DNA of 5,856 bases from assembly GCA_035259145.1 (NCBI GenBank), contig DATFWQ010000108.1, forward strand, positions 1-5,856. The letters run 5' to 3'. Source of the stretch: CF-161 sp035259145 (GTDB taxonomy: Bacteria; Chloroflexota; Dormibacteria; Dormibacterales; Dormibacteraceae). Positions within the stretch are counted from its first letter, which is position 1. Each line of letters opens with the position of its first letter. Made by a program: the position numbers and the translations under genes. The notes below the pieces were generated by a model. It saw only the letters and a program-made list of their open reading frames with translations, ran no database searches and had not been told where the DNA came from. Below, in pieces: positions 5,676 through 5,856 of this stretch.

Positions 5676-5749
5676 ACGCGCTCTCGGCTCGGTCGTGGCC
5701 GCGGCGGCTTCTCCGCGCGGCCGGCTTCGTACAGAATCCTCGCTGGTAG
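5672..5749 (+). CDS. Candidate 25-residue cationic peptide overlapping the mscL stop
   Basis: The ATG overlaps the mscL stop codon in an ATGA arrangement typical of translational coupling, and AGGAGG lies 7 bases upstream. The predicted peptide has five Arg, no acidic residues and two Trp (central part SWPRRLLRAAGF), so it would be strongly basic. I recognise no family. It ends with TAG at 5747-5749, 4 bases before the ATG of the methyltransferase gene, whose own Shine-Dalgarno is poor. It could therefore be a true micro-protein, or a coupling ORF that delivers ribosomes to the next gene. Its small size means chance cannot be excluded. Confidence 0.3.
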   Translation: MNALSARSWPRRLLRAAGFVQNPRW

Positions 5750-5753
5750 AGAG

Positions 5754-5856
5754 ATGATCTCGGCACACACCGATGTGGTCGGCAGTTTGCTGCGTCCGGC
5801 AGAGCTGCTCCAGGCCCGTGAGCAGCTGGCTTCCGGGGCGCTGACGCCGGCGGCCT
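5754..5856 (+). CDS. MetE/YxjG-like cobalamin-independent methionine synthase family protein, 3'-truncated by the window
   Basis: Only the first 34 codons are in the window. The start (HTDVVGSLLRPAELLQAR) matches the N-terminus of the YxjG/YxjH-type proteins related to the MetE C-terminal catalytic domain, where a 'VGS-[FL]-LRP' motif opens the first strand and loop of the barrel. Members transfer a methyl group to homocysteine or act on related thiol substrates; the catalytic zinc ligands would lie far downstream and cannot be checked here. ATG5754 is preferred because the family motif starts only a few residues later. It has only a weak purine stretch (AGAGAG) immediately upstream, which makes coupling to the preceding short ORF or to mscL plausible. 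The N-terminal motif is distinctive but short, so the family call is moderately confident and the exact reaction open. Confidence 0.7.
   Translation, partial: MISAHTDVVGSLLRPAELLQAREQLASGALTPAA

Overview
This is a GC-rich bacterial window with six well-supported protein genes or gene ends, one weaker 5'-edge gene and one candidate micro-ORF. The strong G/C bias at third codon positions, the cutinase-family hydrolase, the MscL with a C-terminal zinc ribbon and the actinobacterial-style molybdenum hydroxylase suggest Actinomycetota (a deep lineage such as Thermoleophilia) or a neighbouring high-GC phylum such as Chloroflexota or Dormibacterota. That placement is inference from gene content. No rRNA, tRNA, CRISPR array, transposase or integrase was seen.

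Layout. (1) Bases 1-326 hold a small two-helix membrane protein that may be cut by the window edge. (2) Bases 391-2886 encode an 831-residue molybdenum hydroxylase. It fuses an intact two-cluster [2Fe-2S] module to an isoquinoline-oxidoreductase-type (IorB-like) molybdopterin subunit with permuted segment order. (3) Bases 2961-3896 encode an unrecognised 311-residue protein with one membrane helix near each end and a large domain between them, probably exported. A GC-rich hairpin lies in the gap before it. (4) Bases 3946-4737 encode a membrane-anchored or secreted cutinase-family serine hydrolase, probably read from a leaderless GTG. (5) On the minus strand, 5125-4721 encodes an Hsp15-type S4 RNA-binding protein; its 3' end overlaps the cutinase gene tail-to-tail by 17 bp. 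(6) A 142-bp divergent region separates it from mscL (5268-5675), which has the best Shine-Dalgarno sequence in the window. (7) A 25-codon ORF with a good Shine-Dalgarno overlaps the mscL stop codon and ends 4 bases before (8) the start of a MetE/YxjG-like methyltransferase gene that runs off the right edge.

The genes do not form one obvious pathway. The first four run in the same direction with gaps of about 50-75 bases and could be partly co-transcribed. The Hsp15-like gene is a ribosome-rescue or heat-shock function, and mscL is an osmotic safety valve. The most distinctive item is the stand-alone, fused and permuted molybdenum hydroxylase, which has no FAD subunit, cytochrome domain or cofactor-maturation gene nearby. 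Its family is recognisable, but its substrate and electron acceptor are not. I see no clearly new multi-gene system in this window.
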